Below, piece by piece: positions 35,221 through 44,413 of a stretch of DNA of 64,000 bases. Origin of the DNA: Paenibacillus sp. VTT E-133291 (GTDB lineage: Bacteria > Bacillota > Bacilli > Paenibacillales > Paenibacillaceae); contig NZ_NFVA01000016.1 of assembly GCF_002264395.1 (NCBI RefSeq), positions 1-64,000 on the forward strand, in the 5' to 3' direction. The position numbers and the translations under genes were made by a program. Position 1 is the stretch's first letter; every line of letters starts with the position of its first letter. Under the pieces are notes generated by a model. The model saw only the letters and a list, made by a program, of their open reading frames with translations. It was not told the DNA's origin and ran no database searches.

Positions 35221-36054
35221 ATGACATTGAAAGGGAAGGTCGCTTTGGTTACCGGGAGCAGCAGAGGTGCAGGGAGGGGAATCGCTTTAGAATTAGCAAG
35301 AAGAGGCGCTTTTGTCTATATTACAGGGAGGACCACAGATATATCCGCCACAGAACATACTAAGGGGAGTATAGATAGTGTACTTAGAGAAATAAAAGAG
35401 AGTGGGGGTTCTGGTGCGGTAATACGATGTGACCATACGAAGGATCAGGAAACAGAAGCAGTGATCCGTCAAATCGCTGAAGAGAAGGGGCGACTCGATA
35501 TCTTAGTTAACAATGTATGGGGAGGCAATGATTTAACTATTGAGCAGAAGCCTTTTTGGGAGTTACCTACAGCTCATTGGGACAATATGTTTAATGCCGG
35601 TGTGAGAGCACAAATGATCACAAATTATTACGCAATCCCCTTCATGCGCAAGGCAAAAACTGGTGGTCTAATTATCCATACAACCTTCTGGGATCATTAT
35701 AAATATTTAGGCAACTTTTATTATGATCTTTCTAAAAATGCACTTTTACGTATGGCTTTCGGATTGTCGAAGGAGTTAAAGGATGACGGTATTGCGGTTA
35801 TTCCACTTTCACCTGGATGGATGAGAACAGAAGCGGTTCTAGAAACCATGAATACAGATGAGGAACATTGGCAAGAAGTTGAGGAACTGAAAATGAGCGA
35901 ATCGACGAGATATATTGGTCGAGCAGTGACTGCACTAGCCGCTGATCCAGAGGTTATCTCTATGTCCGGTGAGCCGCAGGTGGTTGGAAAGCTTGCTGAA
36001 AAGTATGGCTTTACTGATATTGATGGAAGGATAATCCCTTCGTTCATAATATAG
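35221..36054 (+). CDS. Short-chain dehydrogenase/reductase
   Basis: A 277-residue NAD(P)-dependent SDR oxidoreductase. The Rossmann motif TGSSRGAGRGIA, NNVWGG and the catalytic YYDLSKNA (Tyr-x3-Lys) are present. The start is ATG 35221, which gives the normal MTLKGKVALVTG opening; earlier in-frame starts at 35185 and 35200 add residues unlike the family. Substrate not predictable. Divergent from the WYL regulator, which probably controls it. Confidence 0.88.
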   Translation: MTLKGKVALVTGSSRGAGRGIALELARRGAFVYITGRTTDISATEHTKGSIDSVLREIKESGGSGAVIRCDHTKDQETEAVIRQIAEEKGRLDILVNNVWGGNDLTIEQKPFWELPTAHWDNMFNAGVRAQMITNYYAIPFMRKAKTGGLIIHTTFWDHYKYLGNFYYDLSKNALLRMAFGLSKELKDDGIAVIPLSPGWMRTEAVLETMNTDEEHWQEVEELKMSESTRYIGRAVTALAADPEVISMSGEPQVVGKLAEKYGFTDIDGRIIPSFII

Positions 36055-36080
36055 GAAGAAAAAGATTCGTTAAATTAAAG

Positions 36081-36114
36081 AAAGGCCATTCCAGTACGTT
36101 CTGGAATGGCCTTT
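36081..36114. terminator. Bidirectional terminator between the SDR gene and serA
   Basis: A 14-bp perfect hairpin AAAGGCCATTCCAG / CTGGAATGGCCTTT between convergent genes, flanked by T-rich sequence on both strands. Confidence 0.88.
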
Positions 36115-36126
36115 CTATATTATAGA

Positions 36127-37719
36127 TTAAAGAAGGATGATTTCTTCAGCAGTATTAATTTCTGGTAATCCAGCGAGTTTCACAAGGACATGCTTAGGAA
36201 CAGCTTTGTCAACGGTCAGCAGCATGATTGCAGCACCTCCAACAATTTTACGTCCTACTTGCATGGATGCGATATTTACATCATTCTCGCCAAGCAATGT
36301 ACCCACGAGTCCGATAATCCCTACTTTGTCGTTATGGGATACAAAGATTTGATGACCTTCAGGAGCAATATCAACAGGGAACTTATTCACTTGAACAATT
36401 CGTTCTCCATAGCCTTGCAGCAGGGTACCGGCAACAAGATACTCTTGGTCACGATCAGCTTTTAGAGTAACAGTAATCAGATTGGTAAAACCTTTTGTTT
36501 TAGAAGCTTTAGTTATTACTACGTTCACATCTCGTGTTTTCGCTAAATGCATGGAATTTACAATATTAACGTCCTCTGCAAAGTGGCGGGAGAGCACGCC
36601 TTTTACAATGTAGCGGGTTAGTGGTTGGGTATCTACATCCGAAAGATCACCGGCGTATTCCACATGGATCTCACGGATAGCAGCAGCTGCAATTTGGGTA
36701 ACAAAGCTACCCAGTTTTTCCCCAAGCGTGAAGTAAGGTTGAAGCTTATTCATTACACTTGGAGCCACTGGAGGAATGTTTACCGCGTTAATGAACGGTT
36801 CATTACGCAGAATATGCAATACTTGTTCAGAAACATCGATCGCCACATTTTCTTGAGCCTCAATCGTAGAAGCGCCAAGGTGAGGCGTCACGATGATTTT
36901 TGGATGAGATAAGAAGGGGTGATCCGCTTGTGGTGGCTCTTTTTCGAATACATCAAACGCGGCGCCAGCAACGATACCGCTATCTATAGCTTCTACTAAC
37001 GCCATTTCATCAATTACACCACCACGGGCACAGTTGATGATGCGCATGCCCTTTTTCATCACCTCGAATTGTGGGCGAGAAATCATATGGCGTGTTTCCG
37101 GAGTAAGTGGAGTGTGCACAGTAATGAAGTCTGCTCCGCGAACAACATCGTCTACGGAAGCCAATTTCACTTCCATCTTTTCAGCACGTTCAGCTGTTAG
37201 GAAAGGATCAAAAGCAAGAATTTCCATACCGAATGCTTTAGCACGTTTAGCCACTTCACTACCAATTCTGCCCATTCCGAGTACACCTAAAGTTTTGCCG
37301 CGAAGCTCTACACCAACGAATGTTTTTCTATCCCAGGTTCCGCCAATTGTTTTTGCATAAGCTTGTGGAATATGACGGGCTAGAGCCATCATCATTGCGA
37401 AAGCATGCTCACAAGTCGTAATTGTATTTCCATCAGGAGCATTGATTACAACAATACCACGTTTTGTTGCAGCATCGAGTTTGATATTATCTACACCAAC
37501 ACCTGCACGGCCAATTACTTTTAGGTTTTTTCCTGCTTCGATGATTTTGTCTGTTACAGTAGTTTGACTGCGGACAAGGAGGCCATCGTATTCACCGATA
37601 ATTGCAATGAGTTCGTCTTCGCTGAGTCCTGTTTTTTTGTCAACAACTACATCTTCTGCGTCCATCAATTGCTGAATGCCCAAATCACTGATTGGATCCG
37701 ATACTAATACTTTAAACAT
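36127..37719 (-). CDS. serA: D-3-phosphoglycerate dehydrogenase
   Basis: First enzyme of serine synthesis: oxidises 3-phosphoglycerate with NAD. The 530-residue long form has a catalytic domain split around the NAD-binding domain ([61 protein letters not shown]), an allosteric substrate-binding domain (~320-450) and a C-terminal ACT domain ([25 protein letters not shown]). AAGGGGGA lies 10 bases before the ATG. Expression is under a T-box leader. Confidence 0.96.
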   Translation of the reverse strand: MFKVLVSDPISDLGIQQLMDAEDVVVDKKTGLSEDELIAIIGEYDGLLVRSQTTVTDKIIEAGKNLKVIGRAGVGVDNIKLDAATKRGIVVINAPDGNTITTCEHAFAMMMALARHIPQAYAKTIGGTWDRKTFVGVELRGKTLGVLGMGRIGSEVAKRAKAFGMEILAFDPFLTAERAEKMEVKLASVDDVVRGADFITVHTPLTPETRHMISRPQFEVMKKGMRIINCARGGVIDEMALVEAIDSGIVAGAAFDVFEKEPPQADHPFLSHPKIIVTPHLGASTIEAQENVAIDVSEQVLHILRNEPFINAVNIPPVAPSVMNKLQPYFTLGEKLGSFVTQIAAAAIREIHVEYAGDLSDVDTQPLTRYIVKGVLSRHFAEDVNIVNSMHLAKTRDVNVVITKASKTKGFTNLITVTLKADRDQEYLVAGTLLQGYGERIVQVNKFPVDIAPEGHQIFVSHNDKVGIIGLVGTLLGENDVNIASMQVGRKIVGGAAIMLLTVDKAVPKHVLVKLAGLPEINTAEEIILL

Positions 37720-37932
37720 GGTTTCTTATCCCCCTTAAAGTTGAAAAGCTTTATATGTCGAGGACGCCTTTTTGGGCAATCCACAATACCTGAAGATTCA
37801 CGAACTAGTAGAGAAAAAACATGTGATAATAGTAGATCAACGCGGTGTCGCATAAAAGAAGTTGTGTGCAGAAGTGCCGCGGAATCGGTAATTTTGGGCA
37901 AAAGGATAGTATAGATTAGGTATTTAGAAATT

Positions 37933-38182
37933 AAAAAAACTCCCGACCCCCATACTACTGCCGTAGTAAGGGACGAGAGTTATCTTCGTGGTACCACCCT
38001 AATTCACTGCAACTTGGAAGAAGCAGCCTCATTGGCCTGCAAAGGCCACACTGGTAACGGAGTTGATCCGATTGCACCTACTTTAAGGTTCGATACAATA
38101 TCTCAGGAGCGCTAAAGACATCTGTGTGTCACCGGTTTGCACCAACCACCGGCTCTCTGAAGACTTCCAGAATCTTTGTTCC
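37933..38182 (-). ncRNA. T-box leader, serine type
   Basis: On the minus strand the T-box core AGGGTGGTACCACG (38000-37987) precedes a GC-rich terminator ending in seven T (37981-37933). Upstream lies Stem I with AGAGAGCCGGTGG, GTTGGTGCAAACCGG and, before CTCCTGAGA, the triplet AGC (38113-38111) in the specifier position, a serine codon. It should raise serA transcription when tRNA-Ser is uncharged. The specifier assignment is by alignment to the usual pattern, not by folding. Confidence 0.9.
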
Positions 38183-38213
38183 ATCATCGTTTTTGATTGA
38201 TTAATTTTTTCAT

Positions 38214-38242
38214 AATGTAACACGGTAATGTAGATGTGTCAA
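38214..38242 (-). promoter_or_regulatory. Promoter of the T-box/serA transcript
   Basis: On the minus strand a consensus TTGACA (38237-38242) and TACATT (38214-38219) with exactly 17 bp between, just upstream of the T-box. Confidence 0.75.
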
Positions 38243-38306
38243 TAGGCTTTGAAAGTAAGCTTTCTTGAAGTGAACTTCATTTTTCGTTATGATTCAATGA
38301 CTGGTT

Positions 38307-39218
38307 CTATTCATAAAAAAACGGGAGCTGTGGAATCGTCTCCTTGCTGTAGTACTGCTCTCGCCACTTCATAAAATCCTCTACCTGTATAGCACCTGTG
38401 GAAATAAGCAGGGTTACTGAGGACTGAACATCTGTAAGATTCAATGAACTGGCTGTACCAGAATGAATCAAATCGTCTATTTTTGCGGTAATGTCCTGAG
38501 GATCATAGGCTGCAAAAATTCCGCGATTTAACATCATATCTGCAATGGATGCGTTCTTTTGAAGAAGAGGCATTTTTTTCCACTGTATAAAGGACATGGT
38601 CTTAAGCTCACCAGCATCAGAAGGAATTTTCTGGTTTGTCTTAGAGCCCCACTTTAGCATAGAATCATAAAAGTTCTTTTGAGCGAGCAATCCGAATTTA
38701 ACCGCACCGGAAGTATAAGGATCATTTTTCAGCAATTTTGCCGTCTCTGCACCAGATGCACTTGCACTTACTTCACCAGAAGCTTTTGAGAATAAGGTTA
38801 AGCTTTTGAGTATGTTTAGCTGTGATTGATGTAATAAGGGAGAGTCAGAAAAGATAGAGTCCTGGTTCACTCTTTCATATTGTTTATCTGCTAAAAGGCT
38901 AAGATTCTTCATAGCTGCTGCATTTACACGGGCATCTGTACTGCGTGCCAGCTTGTCCACTTGAGTGTTCCAATTCTGCTTGAATTCCCGATAAGGCAAA
39001 AATACGTTATGATAGAAAGTAACAAGATCCTTCTGTTGGTAAGAGCCCGTGAATTCTTCTAATCCATATCCATTACTGCTCTTTTGTTGCTCATATTTAG
39101 CTTCCGTTTTGTCTGCGCCAACCTTGACGCCTGTGAAAAATGCGGCGAAGGCGCAAATAAGGAAAAACAAAAAAAATAGAGTGTACAACATTTGTGTACG
39201 GGAGTTACGTTGGCTCAT
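38307..39218 (-). CDS. Membrane-anchored protein of unknown function
   Basis: A 303-residue protein with one N-terminal membrane helix (MLYTLFFLFFLICAFAAFFTG) and a soluble, mostly helical outer part. I do not recognise a family. AAAGGAGC lies about 8 bases before the ATG, and codon use resembles its neighbours. It stands alone between the T-box promoter and the divergent CPBP protease gene. It could be a secreted or wall-facing factor; nothing in the sequence shows catalysis. Confidence 0.75.
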   Translation of the reverse strand: MSQRNSRTQMLYTLFFLFFLICAFAAFFTGVKVGADKTEAKYEQQKSSNGYGLEEFTGSYQQKDLVTFYHNVFLPYREFKQNWNTQVDKLARSTDARVNAAAMKNLSLLADKQYERVNQDSIFSDSPLLHQSQLNILKSLTLFSKASGEVSASASGAETAKLLKNDPYTSGAVKFGLLAQKNFYDSMLKWGSKTNQKIPSDAGELKTMSFIQWKKMPLLQKNASIADMMLNRGIFAAYDPQDITAKIDDLIHSGTASSLNLTDVQSSVTLLISTGAIQVEDFMKWREQYYSKETIPQLPFFYE

Positions 39219-39333
39219 AATAAGTGCTCCTTTTTCTGGGGGAATTATCCTATGTATTATGTATTGATAGCAACATTATGGACGGTTTCTCTTTCGGAGC
39301 TGCCCCAAAAAATTAAAGAACAGGCAGGTCACG

Positions 39334-39927
39334 ATGAAAAAATTCAAATTTGGCGAGATTAAGATAAAAAAAGTAGAGCCAGGTCAGTTAACAGACCGTC
39401 TTCTGCTCCTCAATCTCTACATAACTCAGGGGCTTACATTAATTATCGGTTTGATATGGATATTATTTCAGAAAAGAAATCCTTTTAAGCTATTAATTTT
39501 TCCAGAAAACGTACATTTTGTGGCATGGGGTCTTGGACTTGCCGCTGTAATGCTGGTAGTTGATTATTTATTGACTCATATTGTACCTGAAGAAAGTATG
39601 GATGACGGGGGAATAAACGACCTATTATTTCGAAATAGGCCCGTATGGCACATTGTTGTAATTGCAGCTATGGTATCAATCTGTGAAGAGCTTCTGTTCA
39701 GAGGAGCCATACAGTATTCCATTGGTCCTTATTGGACGAGTATTTTGTTTGCTCTTATTCATGTTCGCTATTTGCGCCACTTTGTACCTACCGGATGGGT
39801 TTTCTTAAGCAGCTATGGTCTTGGGTATATATACATTCAATCAGGAAGCCTATGGGCACCTATACTATGTCATTTCTTCATCGACCTTTTCTCTGGTCTG
39901 GTGATCCGCTACAGGAGGGAATCATGA
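39334..39927 (+). CDS. CPBP-family intramembrane glutamic protease
   Basis: A 197-residue polytopic membrane protein with the Abi/CAAX-protease signature: Glu pair and Arg in CEELLFRG (Glu118, Glu119, Arg123), FALIH, and a final His in CHFFID. The fold cleaves or processes membrane substrates in relatives. B. subtilis has a CPBP protein (YpbD) at the equivalent place ahead of the phosphoesterase ypbG. The stop codon overlaps the next ATG (ATGA), so the following gene is translationally coupled. Confidence 0.85.
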   Translation: MKKFKFGEIKIKKVEPGQLTDRLLLLNLYITQGLTLIIGLIWILFQKRNPFKLLIFPENVHFVAWGLGLAAVMLVVDYLLTHIVPEESMDDGGINDLLFRNRPVWHIVVIAAMVSICEELLFRGAIQYSIGPYWTSILFALIHVRYLRHFVPTGWVFLSSYGLGYIYIQSGSLWAPILCHFFIDLFSGLVIRYRRES

Positions 39928-40292
39928 GTGAGGAATTGAGCCGGTTGAAGTCTCGTCAGAAAAAGCGCAGTGGCGAAGGCAAAACTTCTGGCAAAAGTAA
40001 AAAAACGAATCCGCGATCGGAGGGGGCTCCTAGAAAGAGCAATCCTTCCCAGACAACAACGGCAACTTTATCAAGGAAAGCGCGCCGTCCGGCAGCTTCT
40101 GCGAAAGGATCTAACGCTGGAAACAATGAGCAGGAAGAATCTGTTCCATCACGTTCGAATACGTATTCATCAGAACGTGTTCGGCTTAGTAAAATGTTTG
40201 TTAACTCTCTGATTTTCATTTTTGTAATATTGCTGGTAGCGCTCCTATGGTGGGGAATCGAAGGGGCGCCGCCTTTGAGTACTTTATGGTGA
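39924..40292 (+). CDS. Basic Ser/Lys-rich single-pass membrane protein
   Basis: A 122-residue protein. The first ~85 residues are low complexity, rich in Ser, Lys, Arg, Thr and Asn and likely disordered; one membrane helix follows (FVNSLIFIFVILLVALLWWGI) and a very short tail. AGGAGGGA precedes ATG 39924, which overlaps the CPBP stop. It also overlaps the next gene by a few bases, so the three form one unit. The B. subtilis gene ypbE occupies a similar place, but no LysM motif is seen here. Function unknown. Confidence 0.75.
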   Translation: MSEELSRLKSRQKKRSGEGKTSGKSKKTNPRSEGAPRKSNPSQTTTATLSRKARRPAASAKGSNAGNNEQEESVPSRSNTYSSERVRLSKMFVNSLIFIFVILLVALLWWGIEGAPPLSTLW

Positions 40293-41131
40293 TTTTTTGG
40301 ATTTGTGGATTAGTTGTGGTTGTGCTTTTGATTACGCTAATCATTGCAGTGATTATGTTAAGTAACGCCTTTCGAAATAGAATTATTACCGAGGAAATAT
40401 TTTTGAAGTCACTCCCAGATGAGTTTGATGGATTTCGTCTCTTATTTATAACCGACATCCATCGCCGCCGCCTTCCAACAGCACTGCTGACTCCGTTAAA
40501 GGGAAAGGTGGGTGCTGTTTTATTAGGCGGTGATCTGACGGAAAAAAACAGTCCTCTGGATCGACTGACTGATAATATGACTTTAGTTACTTCTATTGCT
40601 CCAACCTATGTAGTACATGGCAATCATGATTATCGAGCTGATATTTCACTAGTTGATCAGATTATTCGGAGCAGTGGTGCAAAGCTGTTAATGGATGAGA
40701 ATGTGCGTATTGAACGTGAGGGGGCTTCTCTTTGGTTAACGGGAGTGGATTTTCCGAAAAAGGGTGGCAACACTTCTTATCGTCCATTACCAGGATTAAC
40801 GTCACGTGCTTCTTCAATAAATAACACTTGTCGTATCATTCTTGTTCACGATCCGCTCTGGTTGTCCAAACGCCAAAGTGTGCCAGCAGATCTGATATTA
40901 GCAGGTCACACGCATGGAGGGCAGGTCATTCTTCCTTTTTTGGGACAAAGGCATGTGGAAAATTTTTATCATAAATATGATGCAGGAATGTTTCATTGGC
41001 CAAGAAGAGATGGGACAGGAAGGGATGCGAAGCTGCTGATTAGCAGAGGGTTTGGAACCTCTCACTTGCCAATCCGCTGGGGAAGTCCTGCTGAGATGCA
41101 CATTCTAACGCTCCGTAAAGAGAAACATTAG
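40286..41131 (+). CDS. Membrane-anchored metallophosphoesterase (YpbG-like)
   Basis: A 281-residue protein with an N-terminal membrane helix (IFWICGLVVVVLLITLIIAVIM) and a calcineurin-like phosphoesterase domain: FITDIHRR, LLGGDLTEK, HGNHDYR, LVHDPLW and AGHTHGGQ. The first Asp motif reads DIH as usual. ATG 40286 overlaps the stop of the preceding gene (TGA at 40290-40292); another in-frame ATG at 40247 lacks a binding site. Substrate unknown. Ends before a bidirectional terminator. Confidence 0.85.
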   Translation: MVIFWICGLVVVVLLITLIIAVIMLSNAFRNRIITEEIFLKSLPDEFDGFRLLFITDIHRRRLPTALLTPLKGKVGAVLLGGDLTEKNSPLDRLTDNMTLVTSIAPTYVVHGNHDYRADISLVDQIIRSSGAKLLMDENVRIEREGASLWLTGVDFPKKGGNTSYRPLPGLTSRASSINNTCRIILVHDPLWLSKRQSVPADLILAGHTHGGQVILPFLGQRHVENFYHKYDAGMFHWPRRDGTGRDAKLLISRGFGTSHLPIRWGSPAEMHILTLRKEKH

Positions 41132-41163
41132 AAAGCTGTCCTTCTACATTTGAATGGGTGGAC

Positions 41164-41210
41164 AAAAAAACAGGTAATCTCCTTTGCTTCAAGGGGATTA
41201 CCTGTTTTTA
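41164..41210. terminator. Bidirectional terminator between convergent genes
   Basis: AAAAAAACAGGTAATC / GATTACCTGTTTTT hairpin with A and T runs, between the phosphoesterase and the deacetylase genes. Confidence 0.88.
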
Positions 41211-41227
41211 TTTATCCTAAATAGGAA

Positions 41228-42136
41228 TTAGCGCATCTTAAGCTCAATGCTGCGAGGGTCTACAAAGCTATAGCCCTTGCCTTCAAGAGTAGTAAGCAGT
41301 TTATCCAACGCTTCAACTGTCCAAGGTAGTTCATGCATCAGAATATTACTGCCAGAATGCAATTGATCCGTCACATTTTTGATTAACTTATCTGTTTTTC
41401 CGGTTTCTTTCTCTTTCATTTCCCAGTCCAGTGATCCATTGGACCAGGTCATATACAACATCCCATTCTCAGCGGAAATCTTCTTGCCTACATCTCCGCC
41501 AGCACCATGTGGGGGACGGAAAAACTGAGGGACTTCACCGATAATCTCCTTGACCGCATTTTGAACGTCTTCGATTTGCTTTTTGACCTCAGTGTAAGAC
41601 TTGTCCTTCAACACAATATGATCCCAGCTATGGTTGCCGATAATTCCTCCGCGGTTATGAATTAACTCTAGAAGCTCGGGATGGGCTTTAACGCGGTATC
41701 CATTTACGAAGAAGATCGCTTTGGCCTGATGTTTGTCCAGAACATCCATTAACGGATTGATCATATCCGCATCTTTGGGACCGTCATCAAAAGTGAGCAA
41801 CACGACTTTTTTATTTGTAGTTTCCTCATTTGGGACAATGTCGTAATTTTTGTTCATATGGTACAGCAGTGGGATTTTAGCGGAGGCTTCATCCTTACTG
41901 GCTGTATTATTACTACCTGTAGTTCCTCCATCTGCTGATGCTTCAGGGGTAGGGCTGGCTGTAACCTCAGGCGAAGGCGCTGTAGTTGCTGCGCTCTGTG
42001 TAGCTGCCGCCGTAGGCGTATTCTTTGTGGTGTTTGTATCCTCGGCGGTCTTTCCATTTGCACCGCTGTTGCCACAGGCTGTCAGCAGTAAGGTAGCCAG
42101 TAGGAGCACTGATGTCATTTTACCCACTTTTTTCAA
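41228..42136 (-). CDS. Polysaccharide deacetylase-family lipoprotein
   Basis: A 302-residue secreted NodB-fold protein. The signal peptide ends with the lipobox LLTAC, so it is probably lipid-anchored. A Thr/Ala/Pro/Ser linker (~25-85) leads to the catalytic domain: TFDDGPKD (Asp), GNHSWDH (metal His pair), FRPPHGAG, and LMHEL. Such enzymes remove N-acetyl groups from peptidoglycan or other glycans; the substrate is not evident. TTG start with a weak binding site gives MKKVGKM; an internal ATG could also serve. Confidence 0.87.
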   Translation of the reverse strand: MKKVGKMTSVLLLATLLLTACGNSGANGKTAEDTNTTKNTPTAAATQSAATTAPSPEVTASPTPEASADGGTTGSNNTASKDEASAKIPLLYHMNKNYDIVPNEETTNKKVVLLTFDDGPKDADMINPLMDVLDKHQAKAIFFVNGYRVKAHPELLELIHNRGGIIGNHSWDHIVLKDKSYTEVKKQIEDVQNAVKEIIGEVPQFFRPPHGAGGDVGKKISAENGMLYMTWSNGSLDWEMKEKETGKTDKLIKNVTDQLHSGSNILMHELPWTVEALDKLLTTLEGKGYSFVDPRSIELKMR

Positions 42137-42221
42137 CTCACTTTCTTCTTATTAGGTTGCATGAGCGGCAATCTTTCCGCGAACACTAAACATGATTTTA
42201 CCATACAAGGAGGCTGGAAAT

Positions 42222-42617
42222 ATGAATACTTCGTCATTTTTATGTGGGGTGCTGATGGGCGTTGCAGCCAGTATGATTATGTCCAAAAAGCGGAATTCTC
42301 TAATGTCTTCGCTGGGGCAATCGGGCGGTTCCATGAGTGGAGCTGCAGATAAAGCAAAAGAAAAAATAATTGGTATGGCTACGACAGGGTTTGGAAACAC
42401 TGCTGCTTCAAGCAGCAATGCAAGCAGTAATACAAGCAGCAATGCTCAAAGTAATGGTTCGAACAGCGGAACCTCTGAGCATAAATCGGAATCACCGGTT
42501 AAATCAAAAGAATCCAATCTCAAATTACTGAAGGATTTCATTCGTAACAATCCTGAAGTGAAGAGCGAAGTGGAGCAAATTCTTAAAGAAACGCATACTG
42601 CCATACCGGGATTGTAA
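42222..42617 (+). CDS. Small membrane-anchored protein, Asn/Ser-rich
   Basis: A 131-residue protein with a short N-terminal hydrophobic segment (SFLCGVLMGVAASMIM), a low-complexity Asn/Ser run of about 40 residues (about 60-95) and a charged C-terminal helix (LLKDFIRNNPEVKSEVEQIL). This build recalls YtxH-type small proteins but no family is certain. AAGGAGG lies 8 bases before ATG 42222. Divergent from the deacetylase gene. Confidence 0.7.
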   Translation: MNTSSFLCGVLMGVAASMIMSKKRNSLMSSLGQSGGSMSGAADKAKEKIIGMATTGFGNTAASSSNASSNTSSNAQSNGSNSGTSEHKSESPVKSKESNLKLLKDFIRNNPEVKSEVEQILKETHTAIPGL

Positions 42618-42634
42618 CCGTAAAGGACTCCTTC

Positions 42635-42679
42635 AGAATCATTTTGAGGATGAAATATTCCGCAGAATGATTCTTTTTT
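42635..42679 (+). terminator. Intrinsic terminator
   Basis: AGAATCATT (42635-42643) / AATGATTCT (42666-42674) with a 22-base loop region and six T. The long loop makes it weaker than the others. Confidence 0.6.
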
Positions 42680-42880
42680 ATATTCAAGGGCTTGAAAATG
42701 GTTTATGAATTAGAATAAGCTCTTCAGTAGTAGCAATGCTTTAAGAGGATTTTATATATTTATTTTCGTGCATTTATCTCTGCAAAATGATAACATACAT
42801 ACATAGTAACCATTTTTGGCTCATTACTCGGGACTCATCATACATTATAATAAATGAGCTTGCAAAAGGAGGATCCTGTC

Positions 42881-43495
42881 ATGAGAATAGAGCGATTAAG
42901 TCAAGATAAGATACGGATTTTCCTCACTTTTGACGACCTGAGCGAGCGGGGCATCCAGAAGGAAGACATGTGGCAGGAAGTTCCCAAGGTTCATGACCTG
43001 TTTACGGAGATGATGGACCAAGCATATAGTGAACTAGGTTTTGATGCTACTGGTCCGCTTGCCGTAGAAGTTTTCGCATTGCCCGCCCAAGGCATGGTCG
43101 TTATAGTGACCCGAGGAAAATATGATCACCATCAGTACGGTGCGTCCGGGGAAGAAGAATTGCCAGAAGAGATTTACGAAATGGAAGTTACTCTTGAACA
43201 AAGCGACTCCATTGTATATGCATTCCGCGATTTCGAGGTTCTTGTTGAAGCGGCTCATGTGCTCATTGGTAATATTACTTCCCAGGGGAAACTGTATTCT
43301 TATAACAATAAATGGTATCTGTATTTCGATCCTAAGGAATTTGAAGAAACAGCGTTGTCAGGTCTTGTTGGCGTACTAGCTGAGTTTGGAGATTCCTCGC
43401 CGGTTACTGAAGCTGTTCTCGATGAATACGGGAAGACAGTAATGCCGGAGAATGCAGTCCAGTTATTGTGCACTCATTTTAAGCGTCAGGATTAA
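42881..43495 (+). CDS. MecA-family adaptor protein
   Basis: A 204-residue adaptor with the N-terminal substrate-binding part starting MRIERLSQDKIRIFLTFDDLSERG and a C-terminal ClpC-binding part. MecA/YpbH (MecB) proteins hand substrates such as ComK to ClpCP in B. subtilis. The place next to the phosphoesterase (ypbG) and prsW relatives favours the YpbH (MecB) orthologue. ATG 42881 follows AAAGGAGG by 8 bases; the frame is open back to 42854. A TATAAT at 42846-42851 may be its -10. Confidence 0.9.
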   Translation: MRIERLSQDKIRIFLTFDDLSERGIQKEDMWQEVPKVHDLFTEMMDQAYSELGFDATGPLAVEVFALPAQGMVVIVTRGKYDHHQYGASGEEELPEEIYEMEVTLEQSDSIVYAFRDFEVLVEAAHVLIGNITSQGKLYSYNNKWYLYFDPKEFEETALSGLVGVLAEFGDSSPVTEAVLDEYGKTVMPENAVQLLCTHFKRQD

Positions 43496-43503
43496 ATAAC
43501 ATG

Positions 43504-43552
43504 ATAGGGCTGATATGCATTATTTTAGCTGTTTAGCCCTATTCTTGTTCTT
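43504..43552 (+). terminator. Probable terminator after the adaptor gene
   Basis: ATAGGGCT (43504-43511) / AGCCCTAT (43535-43542) exact 8-bp stem followed by TTCTTGTTCTT. Confidence 0.55.
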
Positions 43553-43643
43553 GATGGTATGGCGGTCATTCTTGAATTAAAGCTGTTATCTGCCTTGCTG
43601 TAATCAGCAGAATAAGGCGCTAGGGATATAGGGAGGTTATTCG

Positions 43644-44339
43644 GTGCTCGTGTTATCGGTTATTTCGTCGGCAGTAGCGCCGGGACTTGCTCTGCTGACC
43701 TTTTTTTATTTGAAAGATAAGTATGATCAAGAACCGCTTCATATCGTTATTAAGGTGTTCCTGCTAGGCCTTCTGATTGTATTCCCTGTTATGATCATTC
43801 AGAGAGGACTAATGCTGGGACTGAATGGCGGTCCTTATGTGGAGTCGTTTCTCATATCTGCTGGCGTGGAAGAATGTTTAAAATGGTTTGTGCTTTACCA
43901 TATGATTTACAATCACACCGAATTTGACGAGCCATATGATGGGATACTATACGCCGTAGCGATTTCGCTCGGCTTCGCAACAATAGAAAATATAATGTAC
44001 GCTTGGTATAGCAATGCATCAATCGGTTCCATGTTCCTGAGAGCCTTGCTTCCGGTTTCTGGACACGCTATGTTTGGTGTAATCATGGGCTATCATTTAG
44101 GGAGAGCCAAGTTCTCAAAAGGAGTTAAAACAAAAGGGATCCTGTTAATCTCTATCTTGCTTCCATGGTTGTGGCATGGGATTTATGACTTTATTTTGAG
44201 TACGACAGCTAACTACTGGATATGGTTTATTGTTCCTCTGATGGCTATTCTATGGTACGGAGGGATGGGGAAAGTGGATAGGGCGAATAGCCGGTCCCCT
44301 TTCCGCTTTCTGAAACGAGAAGAAGAGGTTAACCTATAA
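43644..44339 (+). CDS. prsW: Glutamic-type intramembrane protease PrsW
   Basis: A 231-residue polytopic protease. The conserved VEECLKW motif (Glu76, Glu77, Lys80), GFATIENIMY, HAMFGVIMGYHLG and WHGIYDF match PrsW, which starts the degradation of the anti-sigma factor RsiW in B. subtilis. The GTG start lies 7 bases after GGGAGG. The position between the MecA-type gene and ypeB is that of B. subtilis prsW (ypdC). Confidence 0.94.
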   Translation: MLVLSVISSAVAPGLALLTFFYLKDKYDQEPLHIVIKVFLLGLLIVFPVMIIQRGLMLGLNGGPYVESFLISAGVEECLKWFVLYHMIYNHTEFDEPYDGILYAVAISLGFATIENIMYAWYSNASIGSMFLRALLPVSGHAMFGVIMGYHLGRAKFSKGVKTKGILLISILLPWLWHGIYDFILSTTANYWIWFIVPLMAILWYGGMGKVDRANSRSPFRFLKREEEVNL

Positions 44340-44413
44340 TCGAGATGGACACACTTATATTCAAAGGATTGTTCCTTAGCGGGAGATTCCAGAGAGGAGA
44401 GAGGTGTCTTTTT

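Noticed and set aside
37704..37901. A 65-codon minus-strand frame between the T-box and serA
   Set aside because: It overlaps the serA start and contains its ribosome binding site; no binding site of its own and no recognisable product.
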